A stretch of 64,000 nt of DNA. It comes from Pedococcus bigeumensis. Its GTDB lineage: Bacteria; Actinomycetota; Actinomycetes; Actinomycetales; Dermatophilaceae. The stretch's first letter is position 1. The number at the start of each line of letters is the position of its first letter. This document shows, in pieces, positions 63,925 through 64,000 of this stretch. The translations under genes were made by a program, and so were the position numbers. The notes below the pieces were generated by a model. It did no database searches. It was not told the origin of the DNA and saw nothing but the letters and a program-made list of their open reading frames with translations. The stretch lies in the NCBI RefSeq assembly GCF_006438965.1, contig NZ_RCZM01000004.1, positions 372,001-436,000 on the forward strand. Reading direction: 5' to 3'.

Positions 63925-64000
63925 CCCTCATCGGTGCCAACCCGGTCCCTCATCCGTGCCAACCCGGTCCCTCATCCGTGCCAACCCGGTCCCTCATCCG
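63925..64000. repeat. 22-bp tandem repeat at the window edge
   Basis: Three full copies of a 22-bp unit (63925-63946, 63947-63968, 63969-63990) and a partial fourth, reading CCCTCATCCGTGCCAACCCG plus GT. The first copy has one substitution. The array continues past the window end. The minus strand contains in-frame ATGs in each unit, so the array may run through an upstream coding region or a leader. Confidence 0.95.

Overview
The window is G+C-rich (about 70%) chromosomal DNA of an actinobacterium. GTG starts and ATGA or GTGA start/stop overlaps are common, and mycothiol-type, DUF2469, DUF3152 and F420/FMN split-barrel families are present. The order smc, ftsY, amt-glnK-glnD, ffh, rpsP-khpA-rimM-trmD, rplS, lepB, rnhB, DUF2469, yraN, comM, dprA, xerC, rpsB-tsf, pyrH-frr, cdsA, rlmN is the conserved actinobacterial core block. 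An Intrasporangiaceae-like member of the Micrococcales is my best guess. That guess rests on style and gene order, not on a database match. I see no rRNA, tRNA, CRISPR array, prophage or insertion sequence.

Layout. 1-10.4 kb: the 3' part of smc, a small membrane protein, a partner-switching pair on the minus strand (MASE1-SpoIIE phosphatase-kinase and STAS antagonist), a large BNR-propeller protein, ftsY and an anchored propeller protein. 10.4-14.6 kb: a kinase-like gene, an HTTM membrane protein with a small partner, a frameshifted mycothiol-dependent isomerase and a helical-repeat-like protein. 14.7-19.3 kb: the nitrogen block amt-glnK and glnD, sharing a GlnR-like direct repeat. 19.3-23 kb: ffh and two hydrolases. 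23-27.6 kb: a sulfate ABC importer followed by a cysteine-free Rrf2 regulator. 27.6-37.1 kb: an unusual zinc-ribbon SDR, rpsP-khpA-rimM-trmD (TrmD fused to a GNAT domain), a ceramidase-like protein with a FetB-like permease, and a LacI regulator. 37.4-45.1 kb: rplS, two signal peptidases, rnhB, yraN, comM, dprA, xerC. 45-49.7 kb: DUF3152 protease-like protein, M23 peptidase, aminotransferase, SET protein, MFS exporter. 50-58.3 kb: rpsB-tsf, M13 peptidase, pyrH-frr, cdsA, rlmN. 58.3-64 kb: a copper-monooxygenase-like lipoprotein, purU, several small enzymes, and a 22-bp tandem repeat running off the end.

Cross-cutting signals. First, the word GTATGCCG / CGGCATAC occurs about 48 times against roughly 2 expected from composition. 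It occurs in both orientations, is enriched between genes, and is twice paired head-to-head to form a terminator. This resembles the DNA-uptake words of Neisseria and Haemophilus, and comM and dprA lie in the same window, although both are widespread genes. Second, about 17 genes have a TAnnnT-like -10 box ending 6-7 bases before the start codon, which implies leaderless transcripts and was used here to choose starts. Third, amt and glnD share an 11-bp-spaced direct repeat, and a perfect 44-bp palindrome lies between glnK and glnD.
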